DNA of 64,000 nt, taken from the NCBI GenBank assembly GCA_045594795.1, contig JAZNZF010000014.1, forward strand, positions 1-64,000. The letters run 5' to 3'. The position numbers were made by a program, and so were the translations under genes. Shown piece after piece: positions 33,426 to 41,868 of the stretch. This DNA comes from UMGS1532 sp045594795. GTDB taxonomy: Bacteria; Bacillota; Clostridia; Oscillospirales; Acutalibacteraceae. The stretch's first letter is position 1. Every line of letters starts with the position of its first letter. The notes below the pieces were generated by a model. It did not search any database and was not told the origin of the DNA. It saw nothing but the letters and a program-made list of their open reading frames with translations.

Positions 33426-34626
33426 AACAGTAAAGCGAGTTATATCCTTTTGCTTGGCAACTGTGCTAATCGTCGGTTGCCTTGCTACACAGCCTAAAAA
33501 AGTTGACGTCAGGGCTGCTTCTATTAGCGAAATGAAGGACCAGATAAGTGGTCTCGAAAGTGAAAAATCAAATCTTAAATCTAAAATCGATGAATTGCAA
33601 AACGACGTTGACCAGAAGCAAGCATATCTTGATTCTGTGAACTCCTATATTGCTACCGTTGAAAGTAAGATTATGGCTTGCGAAAACCTACTTGCGTCCT
33701 ACCAAGCAGAGATTGAGGAATGCAACGAGGATATCGCAGAAAAGGAAGAAGAACTTAAAGAGAATAAAGAGCTTTTTAAACGCCGTATCCGTTCTGTTTA
33801 TATGTCGGGCTCTAATACCTCTATGTCTTTGCTATTAGGCTCAGACCAGTTTGCCGATTATTTATCTATGTCACAGTTCACCGAGGGGCTTGCAAATTAC
33901 GACAACGCCCTTATGAAGAAGATAAATAATTCTGTTAAAAAAATAAACAAGCAGATTAAAAAGAAGAATGATGCTATAGCTGAGCAAGAGGAAGTTAAGA
34001 AAACACTTGCTGCCGACCGTGCCGATTTACAGGTACAACAGGGCAAAGCATCTGATGCTGTTAATGAGGTAAATAAATCTAAAGCTGAGTTACAAGCCGA
34101 GCTTGAGCAGGTTGAATCAAACATCGCTGCACTTGAGTCTAAAATTCAGGCGGCTTACGAGGCTGCACGTCAACAGGCTCTTAACAGCAGTATTCAGTAT
34201 AACGGCGAGGGATTTGCTTGGCCACTACCCGGTTATTCAATGATAACATCTAGCTTCGGTATGAGATATGACCCATATTATATGTGTTATCGCGGTCATA
34301 ACGGACTTGATATATCAGGCGCCGGCGTTGCAGGTAAGCCTATTATTGCATCAGCAAACGGTACTGTTATTTCTACTATGCCAACCAGTCAAAGCGGTGG
34401 CTACGGCGAATACATTATTATTAGCCACGGCTTTATAAACGGGCAGCTTGTAACAACCCACTATGCTCATATGATGAGCTTTGCGGTGTCACAAGGTCAA
34501 ACCGTTAATCAAGGTGATGTTATAGGCTATGTAGGTACTACGGGTGCTTCTACGGGATATCATCTGCATTTTGAAGTAAGAGTAGATAACGTACCTGTAA
34601 ATCCTTTAGGATATGTAAGTTATTAA
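33412..34626 (+). CDS. CwlO/EnvC-like murein hydrolase (coiled coil plus M23 peptidase)
   Basis: Probable FtsEX-activated endopeptidase or hydrolase activator. The 404-residue protein has a signal sequence ending near residue 23 with a lipobox-like IVGC, then a long coiled coil (about 38-260, repeated ESEKSNLKSKIDEL-type heptads) and a C-terminal M23 (LytM) domain with zinc motifs HNGLDIS near 302 and HLHFEVR near 385. All M23 ligands appear present, so it may be active, unlike degenerate EnvC. Start GTG at 33412 overlaps ftsX. Confidence 0.92.
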   Translation: MRCHKTVKRVISFCLATVLIVGCLATQPKKVDVRAASISEMKDQISGLESEKSNLKSKIDELQNDVDQKQAYLDSVNSYIATVESKIMACENLLASYQAEIEECNEDIAEKEEELKENKELFKRRIRSVYMSGSNTSMSLLLGSDQFADYLSMSQFTEGLANYDNALMKKINNSVKKINKQIKKKNDAIAEQEEVKKTLAADRADLQVQQGKASDAVNEVNKSKAELQAELEQVESNIAALESKIQAAYEAARQQALNSSIQYNGEGFAWPLPGYSMITSSFGMRYDPYYMCYRGHNGLDISGAGVAGKPIIASANGTVISTMPTSQSGGYGEYIIISHGFINGQLVTTHYAHMMSFAVSQGQTVNQGDVIGYVGTTGASTGYHLHFEVRVDNVPVNPLGYVSY

Positions 34627-34634
34627 AATATGGT

Positions 34635-34662
34635 GGGCTGCGGAAGGTATACCGCAGCCCAT
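34635..34662 (+). terminator. hairpin after the M23 hydrolase gene
   Basis: GGGCTGCGG and CCGCAGCCC (9 bp) around an 8-base loop, followed by only ATTTA. It may attenuate transcription into ctpA. Confidence 0.5.
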
Positions 34663-34688
34663 TTAGAGTATTATCGGTGGTGGTTAGT

Positions 34689-35855
34689 GTGAAAATCAAA
34701 ATCCCTGTTCGCGCCTTTGTTGCGCTGATATTAAGTTTTATCGTAGTTATTTCAGTAACAACATTATACACGTTAAGAGATGTATATGGCGTTGTTTCAC
34801 CTACACTTGCTAAAAAGTTATCTGAAATTAATAATATAGTTGATTCTGATTTTTATTTCGATAAAAACAATAAAGAAATAGAAGAGGCGATAGCCTCGGG
34901 GTATATTTCAGGTCTTGGTGATAAATATGCCGCTTACTATAGTAAAGACAATGCTACTGTGCTTAAAAATAAATACAAGGGTGATACTCACGGTATCGGT
35001 ATGCTTTGTGTAAATACGGAGGATTCTCAAATTTATGTATGGCGAGTGTATAGCGGCGGTTCTGCGGCAAATGCAGGGCTCAAAAGCGGTGATATTATAA
35101 CTGCTGTAAATGGCATAGAGGTTACTAAAACAAGCTATAATGATTCTATAAAAAGTCTACAGGGTAAAAGCGGTAAAAAATCAGATATAACATATCTTAG
35201 GAACGGAAAAGAAAAAACAGTTACCGTTACTTGTGGTGATTATGACATTCAAAGCATATATTATAATTTAATAAAAAATGATATAGGCTATATACAAATT
35301 ATCGACTTTAACAGTAAAACTTATTTGCAGTTTAAAAATGCAGTTGAGGAACTTAAAAAGCAGGGCGCAAAAAGTTATATATTAGACCTTCGGCATAATG
35401 GCGGAGGAACTGTGGATTCGGCTGCAAATATTATCGATTATATTCTTCCAAAGGGAGATACAATCTATATTAAAAACAAAAATGGAGAAGTTGTTGTTCG
35501 TAACCGTTCAACTAAATCGTACTTAAAAGCTCCAATAGTTGTACTTGCAGACAGTAAAACTGCAAGCTCGTCGGAAATAATTATTTCAGCGTTAAGGGAT
35601 TTTGGTGCCGCTACGATTATGGGAACAAAAACCTATGGCAAATCATTAATTCAGCGCAGTTATGCGTTAAGCGATGGCAGCTTAATTAAACTTACCATAG
35701 GCGAGTTCGTTACAGAAAAAGGGGAAAGCTATAACGGGGTAGGCCTTACTCCCGATATAGAGCTAAGCCCAAGCTATGCTAACGACTACGAATATTATTT
35801 TATGAAAGATAAAGACGATACAATGCTAAGTGAAGCGATAAATCAGCTATCGTAA
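34689..35855 (+). CDS. S41 C-terminal processing peptidase (CtpA/CtpB-like)
   Basis: Membrane-anchored serine protease. The 388-residue protein has an N-terminal membrane helix (about 6-30), a PDZ domain (about 85-175, SAANAGLKSGDIITAVNG) and an S41 catalytic domain with the Ser in DSKTASSSEI near 297 and the Lys in TKTYGKSL near 323. In B. subtilis CtpB takes part in sporulation sigma-K signalling, whereas others mature wall enzymes; which applies here is unknown. GTG at 34689 is preferred over the GTG at 34677 because GGTGGT then lies at a usable distance. Convergent with, and overlapping by 13 bases, the next gene. Confidence 0.92.
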   Translation: MKIKIPVRAFVALILSFIVVISVTTLYTLRDVYGVVSPTLAKKLSEINNIVDSDFYFDKNNKEIEEAIASGYISGLGDKYAAYYSKDNATVLKNKYKGDTHGIGMLCVNTEDSQIYVWRVYSGGSAANAGLKSGDIITAVNGIEVTKTSYNDSIKSLQGKSGKKSDITYLRNGKEKTVTVTCGDYDIQSIYYNLIKNDIGYIQIIDFNSKTYLQFKNAVEELKKQGAKSYILDLRHNGGGTVDSAANIIDYILPKGDTIYIKNKNGEVVVRNRSTKSYLKAPIVVLADSKTASSSEIIISALRDFGAATIMGTKTYGKSLIQRSYALSDGSLIKLTIGEFVTEKGESYNGVGLTPDIELSPSYANDYEYYFMKDKDDTMLSEAINQLS

Positions 35856-36172
35856 TCTTCTATAAGCCTTTGTAGCTCTGTATCAGAATACACCTTGATA
35901 CCAGATTTTAAAAGCATTCTATCGTATTCGGGCAGGCTTTTAACCATAACCTCTTTATATTCGGTTTTAGGCGTATCGTCATCGGGTGTGAATACCGCAA
36001 TACCGCCATTATATTCTTTTAAAATATATTTTGGCTGTTGGCTCTGTGTGCTCTGCGTTGCATTCTGTGGAATATTATTTGGCGTAGCATTTTCAAGATA
36101 ATTAAGCCTGAAAGCCGAAACTATAAACACTACTGCTAAAATAGCAGCAGGAATTATAAACAATTTTTTCAT
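35843..36172 (-). CDS. BofC-like small secreted or membrane-anchored protein
   Basis: A 109-residue protein with an N-terminal signal anchor (about 4-22), an Asn/Gln/Thr-rich linker, and a domain containing ILKEYNGGIAVFTPD and SLPEYDRMLLKSGIKVYSD. This resembles the C-terminal domain of BofC, the sporulation checkpoint protein, and a family of short clostridial proteins with the same motif. In B. subtilis BofC restrains the SpoIVB protease that acts with CtpB; finding it beside a CtpA/B gene is suggestive. The 3' ends of the two genes overlap. Confidence 0.7.
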   Translation of the reverse strand: MKKLFIIPAAILAVVFIVSAFRLNYLENATPNNIPQNATQSTQSQQPKYILKEYNGGIAVFTPDDDTPKTEYKEVMVKSLPEYDRMLLKSGIKVYSDTELQRLIEDYDS

Positions 36173-36275
36173 ATAAAAACTCCCAAATTAATAGCTTGTT
36201 CGGTAGTATATTTCCCGTTATTTTTGTTTTATATACTCAAAAATACAATATCTATACTTAATTTCCAAAAAAATG

Positions 36276-36304
36276 GTTACATTCCTATATTTTTGTGATA
36301 TAAT
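36276..36304 (+). promoter_or_regulatory. promoter of the PBP1A gene
   Basis: GTTACA at 36276-36281, 17-base spacer, TATAAT at 36299-36304. The -35 is poor, so activation is possible. Confidence 0.55.
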
Positions 36305-36361
36305 TATATAGTAAATGTTTTTACCAAAAACACCCGTATTTTACAAGGAGGAAACTTAGCT

Positions 36362-38929
36362 TTGAATAACGGTAATAATAACGGCTTTTTTAATACTGAT
36401 GATAGTGATTACCTACCTTCCAGCAGTAAACCGCAAGATGTAAACCTTTACACAGCGAGCAACGAGGAGCAAGAGGGTCAGGTTAGTCTTAACAGCTTTT
36501 TAGAACCAGAAAAAGAAAAGTCTAACGCAAAGCCCGAGTTGGTAAATAAAGTTTTAGAAATACGCAATAAGGTGTTTCCTAAAAAAGCTGCACACAGTGC
36601 TAAAAAAAGCAGCACTAAATGGCAAAGATTAGGCAGAGTTGCGCTAACCGTTTTCCTAGTTGGCATTATTACTTGCGGTATAGGTTTAGGAACCATTGTT
36701 GCTTGGCTTGCAAGTGAGGATGCAAAAGGAACCTTCGAAATGGAAGGGTATGACCTTAATGGCTCACTCGATTTTACTTCTACTATATACGTAAAAAACG
36801 ATAAAAACGAGTACGAGGAATATCAGCGTTTGCACGGTATGTACAATCGTATATGGGTTTATGATGAGGATATGCCCGACACACTTGAAAATGCCTTTGT
36901 TGCTATCGAGGATAAGCGCTTTAAAACACACGCAGGCGTTGACTGGAAGCGTACTGTGTCTGCTTTCATAAATTCCTTTATCAATATATACGGCGAGCGT
37001 CAGGGTGGTTCCACCATAACCCAACAGCTTGTTAAAAACATTACATCGGATAACGACGTTAGTGCCATGCGTAAGGTACGCGAAATAATGCGTGCAAGGT
37101 ATTTAGAAAATAACTATTCTAAGGATTCTATTTTAGAGTGGTACTTAAATACTATTCCTATGGGTAACGGTATTTATGGTGTCGAGGTAGCCGCTAACTA
37201 TTATTTTGGCAAAACAGTTAAGGATTTAACTATTGCTGAATGTGCTTCGCTTGCCTCTATTACCAAAAATCCCGAATACCTGCGCCCCGACTTAGAGGCA
37301 AATCACGCCGAGCATTTAAAACGTAGAAACACTATTTTAGACGAAATGCTCGACCAAAAGTATATAAATAAAGAGCAGTACGATAAGGCTATAAACACAA
37401 AGCTTAAGGTTGTAGCCAATTCTCAGGTTTTAAATGCCGAAACGAATAATAATTCGTATTTTGTAGACGCTTTAATAGACGATGTTGTAAATATGCTTGT
37501 TACCAAAAAAGGCTACGATAAAGATGTTGCCGAGCAAGAGGTTTATAACGGCGGATATAAAATCTACTCAACGCTTGACCGAAAGGCACAAGAAACGTTG
37601 GAAAAGGTTTATAAAACCGAATCGTATTTCTCTGCGCCCGTAAGCGCTACCGATGGTACAACAACACCTCAGTCGAGTATGACCATTATGGACTACGAGG
37701 GTCATATAGTTGGTATTGTCGGTGGTAAGGGCGAACGTGAGGGCTCACGTATTCTTAACCGCGCTACCTCATCGCCGCGTCAGGTAGGTTCTTCTATGAA
37801 GCCTATCGGCGTATACGCTCTGGCAACCGAGTATAACGAAATCACATATTCGTCACTGCTTGAGGATAGGCAGATGTCTTGGACTGACCCAAGTATTAAG
37901 GGCAAATGGCCTAATAACTACGACTTTTCTTATCGCGGCAGGGTATCTACCGAGTATGCTATATATCACTCGGTAAACTGTACCCCCGTGCATATATTAA
38001 GAAACATCATAGGTAATGGCTCTGACAACTACACAAGTGCTAATAACGGACTTGAAATCAGTTACGATTTCCTTACCTCGAAATTAGGACTTAAGCATTT
38101 AACCGAACAGGATAAAACCTTCTCGTCACTTTGCCTTGGCGGATGTGTATATGGTGCTACTACCGAGGAAATGGCTGCAGCCTATGCTGTTTTCGGTAAC
38201 CTTGGTTATTATTACCAACCCACTACATTTACGGTTATATACGACCAGTTTGATAATGTAGTGTACGATAATAGCAAAGAAAAACCAATAATGGCAATTA
38301 GCGAAGATACTGCAACTGTTATGAATCACCTGTTACAGCAGGTTGTTAAAAAGGGAACAGGCGCAGGTGCAGGAATTAAAGGGTTTGACGTGTTTGCAAA
38401 AACAGGTACAACCTCCGATTCTCAAGACCTTTGGTTTGTTGGTGGCACCCCGCATTACGTTGCAGCTTGTTGGTACGGGTTCGACGAACCGCTTAAATAT
38501 TCACCTAATGGAATGAGTGGTTACTTTAGCGATGGTTCGGCGGTTTCGGCTGCGGCACTTAGAATTTGGAAAGAGGTTATGAGTGAAATTCACCAAGACC
38601 TACCAAAGAAAGAGTTTGCTGATAGTGAGTATGCAGAGCAAATGAAATACTGTACCGCGACGGGTCTTATTGCTAAAAAAGGTTGTCCAAAAACGGCTCA
38701 GGGCTGGTACAGGGCTGATAATATCCCTGATTCCTGTAATAAGCACGGTGACAAGAAAAAAACCAAAGACGACGATGATAAAAAAGATAGCAGTAAAAAA
38801 GATGATACAAAAAGTGAGGAATCAAGCTCATCTAAAAAGTCAAGTTCGTCTAAAAATGATTCAAGTGCAACAGCTTCAAAGGATACCGAAAGCAAGAAGG
38901 ATAGCAGTAGTGGAACTACAACAGAATAA
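36362..38929 (+). CDS. class A penicillin-binding protein (PBP1A type)
   Basis: Bifunctional peptidoglycan glycosyltransferase/transpeptidase. The 855-residue protein has a cytoplasmic N-terminal segment of about 95 residues, a membrane helix (about 97-122), a GT51 domain with catalytic EDKRF near 181 and GGSTITQQL near 219, and a transpeptidase domain with the Ser in SSMK near 479, SVN near 538 and KTGTT near 680. The last 60 residues are a Lys/Ser/Asp low-complexity tail outside the membrane, possibly for wall binding. Start TTG at 36362 follows AAGGAGG. Confidence 0.95.
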   Translation: MNNGNNNGFFNTDDSDYLPSSSKPQDVNLYTASNEEQEGQVSLNSFLEPEKEKSNAKPELVNKVLEIRNKVFPKKAAHSAKKSSTKWQRLGRVALTVFLVGIITCGIGLGTIVAWLASEDAKGTFEMEGYDLNGSLDFTSTIYVKNDKNEYEEYQRLHGMYNRIWVYDEDMPDTLENAFVAIEDKRFKTHAGVDWKRTVSAFINSFINIYGERQGGSTITQQLVKNITSDNDVSAMRKVREIMRARYLENNYSKDSILEWYLNTIPMGNGIYGVEVAANYYFGKTVKDLTIAECASLASITKNPEYLRPDLEANHAEHLKRRNTILDEMLDQKYINKEQYDKAINTKLKVVANSQVLNAETNNNSYFVDALIDDVVNMLVTKKGYDKDVAEQEVYNGGYKIYSTLDRKAQETLEKVYKTESYFSAPVSATDGTTTPQSSMTIMDYEGHIVGIVGGKGEREGSRILNRATSSPRQVGSSMKPIGVYALATEYNEITYSSLLEDRQMSWTDPSIKGKWPNNYDFSYRGRVSTEYAIYHSVNCTPVHILRNIIGNGSDNYTSANNGLEISYDFLTSKLGLKHLTEQDKTFSSLCLGGCVYGATTEEMAAAYAVFGNLGYYYQPTTFTVIYDQFDNVVYDNSKEKPIMAISEDTATVMNHLLQQVVKKGTGAGAGIKGFDVFAKTGTTSDSQDLWFVGGTPHYVAACWYGFDEPLKYSPNGMSGYFSDGSAVSAAALRIWKEVMSEIHQDLPKKEFADSEYAEQMKYCTATGLIAKKGCPKTAQGWYRADNIPDSCNKHGDKKKTKDDDDKKDSSKKDDTKSEESSSSKKSSSSKNDSSATASKDTESKKDSSSGTTTE

Positions 38930-38939
38930 TATCTAATTT

Positions 38940-38971
38940 AAATCCCAACTCGTTGTTGAGTTGGGATTTTT
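38940..38971 (+). terminator. terminator after the PBP1A gene
   Basis: AAATCCCAACTC and GAGTTGGGATTTTT with a 6-base loop, followed by a T run. Confidence 0.88.
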
Positions 38972-38994
38972 GCTAACTTTTACCCTTAAATTCC

Positions 38995-39006
38995 TTTTTG
39001 CGACAA
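38995..39006. promoter_or_regulatory. possible Spo0A box upstream of spoIIGA
   Basis: Read on the minus strand, TTGTCGCAAAAA differs by one base from the 0A core TGTCGAA. The same 11-mer TTTTGCGACAA recurs at 39922-39932 before sigE. A -10-like TATACT lies at 39043-39048. Confidence 0.4.
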
Positions 39007-39077
39007 CCCTTTCCGACCTAAATTTTGTAGCTTTTGTGGTACTATACTATAAAAGAATTCAGAGGGTGAGAAAAGGA

Positions 39078-39863
39078 ATGACAGTTTATGCCGACGTGCT
39101 TATTTGTGTAAACTTTATAATAGATTATTTCCTTGTAGGAATTACCGCAAAAATAGTAAAAGCACCCTGTAGCTTTGCTAGGCAAATAATTTCTGCGTTG
39201 GTAGGCGGTGCGTGTTCGCTTGTCATTCTTTTGCCGAAGCAAAACACATTGGTTTCATTATTACTTTTGTTTTTTACATCGGCTTTAATTGTATTCGTGG
39301 CATTTGGCAAATCGGGAATTAAGGCGTTCTTTCGCTCGCTTGCTTGTTTTTATTTAGCTTCATTTTTATTTACAGGTGCAATGTCAGCACTTTCCAAATT
39401 TATTAATAATAATACCTTGGCGGTAAGAAACGGCATGGTTTATTACAACCTTTCTGCTATTTTTTTAATTGCGTTTTCTGTGATTACATATCTAATTATA
39501 ACCTTATTTTGTCGATATGTTAAACGAAACAATCCACCTACTTGTAAACTTGAGATAAGCCAAGACAACGTTCAACTTAACGTAACCGCACTCGTTGATA
39601 GCGGTAACAGACTGCAAGAGCCTTTTTCTGAAAAGTGGGTAATGTTGCTGGATTCGGGATATGAAAAGCTTTTTGGGGAGATTAAAGCGCCAAGGCGGGT
39701 TATACCTTACAGTACGGTAGCGGGCGAAGGTGTTTTATATGGCTTTTATCCCCAAAGCATAAACCTTAAACCGAGCGGTCAAAAGCTTGATATGTACGTT
39801 GCTTTTAGCCCGAAACCGCTTAAAAACGGCTATAGAGCGATTATATCGTCAGAGGCGTTGTAA
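39078..39863 (+). CDS. spoIIGA: sigma-E processing peptidase SpoIIGA
   Basis: Membrane aspartic protease that removes the pro-sequence of sigma-E in the mother cell. The 261-residue protein has five membrane segments in the N-terminal half (starting VYADVLICVNFIIDYFLV) and a C-terminal protease domain with the catalytic motif DSGNRLQEP near residue 175 and LLDSGYEKL. ATG at 39078 follows GAAAAGGA; a longer frame from 38961 would begin inside the terminator of the previous gene. sigE follows, but at a distance of 209 bases. Confidence 0.93.
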   Translation: MTVYADVLICVNFIIDYFLVGITAKIVKAPCSFARQIISALVGGACSLVILLPKQNTLVSLLLLFFTSALIVFVAFGKSGIKAFFRSLACFYLASFLFTGAMSALSKFINNNTLAVRNGMVYYNLSAIFLIAFSVITYLIITLFCRYVKRNNPPTCKLEISQDNVQLNVTALVDSGNRLQEPFSEKWVMLLDSGYEKLFGEIKAPRRVIPYSTVAGEGVLYGFYPQSINLKPSGQKLDMYVAFSPKPLKNGYRAIISSEAL

Positions 39864-39902
39864 TTCACTAATAACGGAATAGGTTAAGCGAAACAATCCT
39901 GT

Positions 39903-39932
39903 TTCGCCACAAAAACTTTGATTTTGCGACAA
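39903..39932. promoter_or_regulatory. possible Spo0A boxes upstream of sigE
   Basis: On the minus strand TGGCGAA (39909-39903) fits the 0A core TGNCGAA exactly, and TGTCGCA (39931-39925) fits with one mismatch. TTGACC at 39947 could be a -35, but no good -10 lies 17 bases on. The rest of the gap holds three inverted repeats. Confidence 0.4.
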
Positions 39933-39975
39933 ATTTTAATAAAAATTTGACCTTTCCCATTGCAATCGAATGTAG

Positions 39976-40037
39976 CTGACAAGCAAAACGCTTGTCAGGG
40001 GCAGAATATATTCTACCAAAACGGTTATAACCGTTTT
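39976..40037. repeat. three stacked inverted repeats between spoIIGA and sigE
   Basis: CTGACAAGC/GCTTGTCAG hairpin (about 39977-39999), then the 12-bp palindrome AGAATATATTCT (40003-40014), then the 20-bp perfect palindrome centred on TTATAA with arms AAAACGG/CCGTTTT (40018-40037). No T run follows, so they look like regulatory rather than terminator elements. Confidence 0.55.
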
Positions 40038-40072
40038 CTACAATATAGATTATAACTAAAAGGGTGATGAAA

Positions 40073-40777
40073 ATGAAACTTATTAATACTATTAAAAAAT
40101 TATATATAAGGTTGTTTTTTAAGAAAAGGGTTTGCCATTATATTCACGGACCTGAAACATTACCCCCACCTTTTAGCACAGAAGAAGAAAATGAAATACT
40201 CTCACACTTGAACGACGAAGGCTCAAATGCGCGGGAAAAACTAATTGTTCATAATCTAAGGCTTGTTGTTTATATAGCGAAAAAGTTTGATGCAGTTGGC
40301 GCTAACGTCGAGGATTTAATTTCTATTGGCACAATAGGGCTTATTAAAGCAGTAAACACTTTTAGGCCCGAGAAGAACATAAAGCTCGCAACCTACGCCT
40401 CGCGCTGTATTGAAAACGAGATACTTATGTATCTTAGAAAAACCTCTGTTCTTAGAAGTGAAATTTCTATCGACGAGCCACTGAATGTTGATTGGGACGG
40501 TAATGAGCTTCTGCTTTCAGACGTACTTGGTAGCGAGGGTGATGAGGTTGGTAGAGGGGTAGAGCAGGAGGCAGAAAATAAACTGTTGCTTTCGCTTGTT
40601 GAAAAGTTAAACCCACGTGAAAGACAGATTATGGAGTTAAGATTCGGTTTGTGTGGCAAGCGTGAGCATACGCAAAAGCAGGTGGCGGATATGCTTGGCA
40701 TTTCTCAGTCGTATATATCAAGACTTGAAAAACGGATAATAAGTAACCTGAAAAAAGAATTTTTATTGCATTTATAA
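40073..40777 (+). CDS. sigE: sporulation sigma factor SigE
   Basis: Early mother-cell sigma factor made as a membrane-associated precursor. The 234-residue protein begins with a basic amphipathic pro-sequence (INTIKKLYIRLFFKKR), then region 2 (NLRLVVYIAKKF, EDLISIGTIGLIKAVNTF) and region 4 (QVADMLGISQSYISRLEKRI). ATG at 40073 is preferred, 6 bases after AGGGTG; GTG and ATG codons at 40064-40070 overlap that site. With spoIIGA it shows that the organism has the core sporulation pathway. Confidence 0.95.
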   Translation: MKLINTIKKLYIRLFFKKRVCHYIHGPETLPPPFSTEEENEILSHLNDEGSNAREKLIVHNLRLVVYIAKKFDAVGANVEDLISIGTIGLIKAVNTFRPEKNIKLATYASRCIENEILMYLRKTSVLRSEISIDEPLNVDWDGNELLLSDVLGSEGDEVGRGVEQEAENKLLLSLVEKLNPRERQIMELRFGLCGKREHTQKQVADMLGISQSYISRLEKRIISNLKKEFLLHL

Positions 40778-40782
40778 ATAAT

Positions 40783-40823
40783 GGCGGTACAAAGAACTTA
40801 GGCGAAACTTTGTACCGCTTTTT
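40783..40823 (+). terminator. terminator after sigE
   Basis: GCGGTACAAAG and CTTTGTACCGC around a 14-base loop, followed by TTTTT. Confidence 0.88.
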
Positions 40824-40849
40824 GCATATTATAAAAGGGTTATTTTATA

Positions 40850-40878
40850 TTGATTTATTTAGCAAAATATGTTAGAAT
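40850..40878 (+). promoter_or_regulatory. promoter of cysK
   Basis: TTGATT at 40850-40855, 17-base spacer, TAGAAT at 40873-40878. It lies inside what would be the 5' end of a longer reading frame and so supports the later start for cysK. Confidence 0.7.
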
Positions 40879-40924
40879 AACAAGTAATTTAATTGCTTCG
40901 AAGTTTTATTATGGAGAGATGAAC

Positions 40925-41854
40925 TTGGTATATTCAAATGTTTTAGAGGCTATCGGTAACACACCGTTAATTCGCCTGTCAAAAATTGTGCCCGAAGATT
41001 CGGCAGAAATACTCGTTAAATACGAGGGTCTAAACGTTGGCGGCTCAATAAAAACCCGCACTGCCTACAGTATGATTATAGAGGCAGAGGCAAAAGGAAT
41101 AATTAATAAGGATACAATTATTGTTGAGCCAACAAGCGGTAATCAGGGCATAGGTCTTGCGCTTATTGGCGCAGTTAAGGGCTACAAGGTGCGCATTATA
41201 ATGCCCGATTCGGTTAGCGAAGAACGCAGAAAGCTTATTAATGCTTACGGTGCCGAGCTTGTGCTTATCCACGATAAAGGCGATATCGGTGAATGTATAG
41301 AAAAATGCTTGCAAACCGCACTCGATATGGCAAAAGTAGATAGTAACGTATGGGTACCTCAGCAGTTTGTAAATCCCGATAACCCATTAGCACATCGTCG
41401 CTCAACTGCTTTAGAGATATTAAAAGATGCCAACAGGGAAATTCACGGCTTTTGCTCGGGTGTTGGCACGGGCGGTACGCTTACAGGTATTGGCGAGGTG
41501 TTAAAGGAACATAATCCTAACATAACAATTTGGGCGGCAGAGCCTGAAAATGCAGCCATACTTTCGGGTGGTAGTATAGGTACACACTTGCAAATGGGTA
41601 TTGGTGATGGCATAATCCCCGATAATCTTAATACCGAGATTTATGAAAAGGTTGTTATAGTTACCGACGATGAGGCATTAGAAACATCGAGAAGGCTGAT
41701 TCGTGAAGAGGGAATACTCTGTGGTATTTCAAGTGGTACTAACGTAACCGCTGCATTAAAGCTTGCAAAAGAGTTAGGCAAGGGCAAAACCGTAGTCACT
41801 GTTTTGCCCGACACAGGCGAGCGCTATTTTAGTACCGACCTGTTTGATTTTTAG
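40925..41854 (+). CDS. cysK: cysteine synthase (O-acetylserine sulfhydrylase)
   Basis: PLP enzyme that makes cysteine from O-acetylserine and sulfide. The 309-residue product has the fold type II motifs NVLEAIGNTPLIRL (residues 4-17), the PLP Lys in GGSIKTRTAY near 41, the Asn loop PTSGNQGIG near 70 and the phosphate loop GVGTGGTLTG near 178. Two starts are possible: TTG at 40925, 8 bases after GGAG and giving VYSNVLEAIGNTP as in relatives, and ATG at 40919, which lies too close to that site. Confidence 0.93.
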   Translation: MVYSNVLEAIGNTPLIRLSKIVPEDSAEILVKYEGLNVGGSIKTRTAYSMIIEAEAKGIINKDTIIVEPTSGNQGIGLALIGAVKGYKVRIIMPDSVSEERRKLINAYGAELVLIHDKGDIGECIEKCLQTALDMAKVDSNVWVPQQFVNPDNPLAHRRSTALEILKDANREIHGFCSGVGTGGTLTGIGEVLKEHNPNITIWAAEPENAAILSGGSIGTHLQMGIGDGIIPDNLNTEIYEKVVIVTDDEALETSRRLIREEGILCGISSGTNVTAALKLAKELGKGKTVVTVLPDTGERYFSTDLFDF

Positions 41855-41868
41855 TATAAGGTGATATA

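Noticed and set aside
38961..39077. A longer N-terminus for SpoIIGA
   Set aside because: It would begin inside the preceding terminator; the ATG at 39078 has a ribosome binding site and matches the family start.
40850..40924. A longer N-terminus for cysteine synthase from the TTG at 40850
   Set aside because: A 17-spacer promoter occupies these bases and the family begins at the later start.
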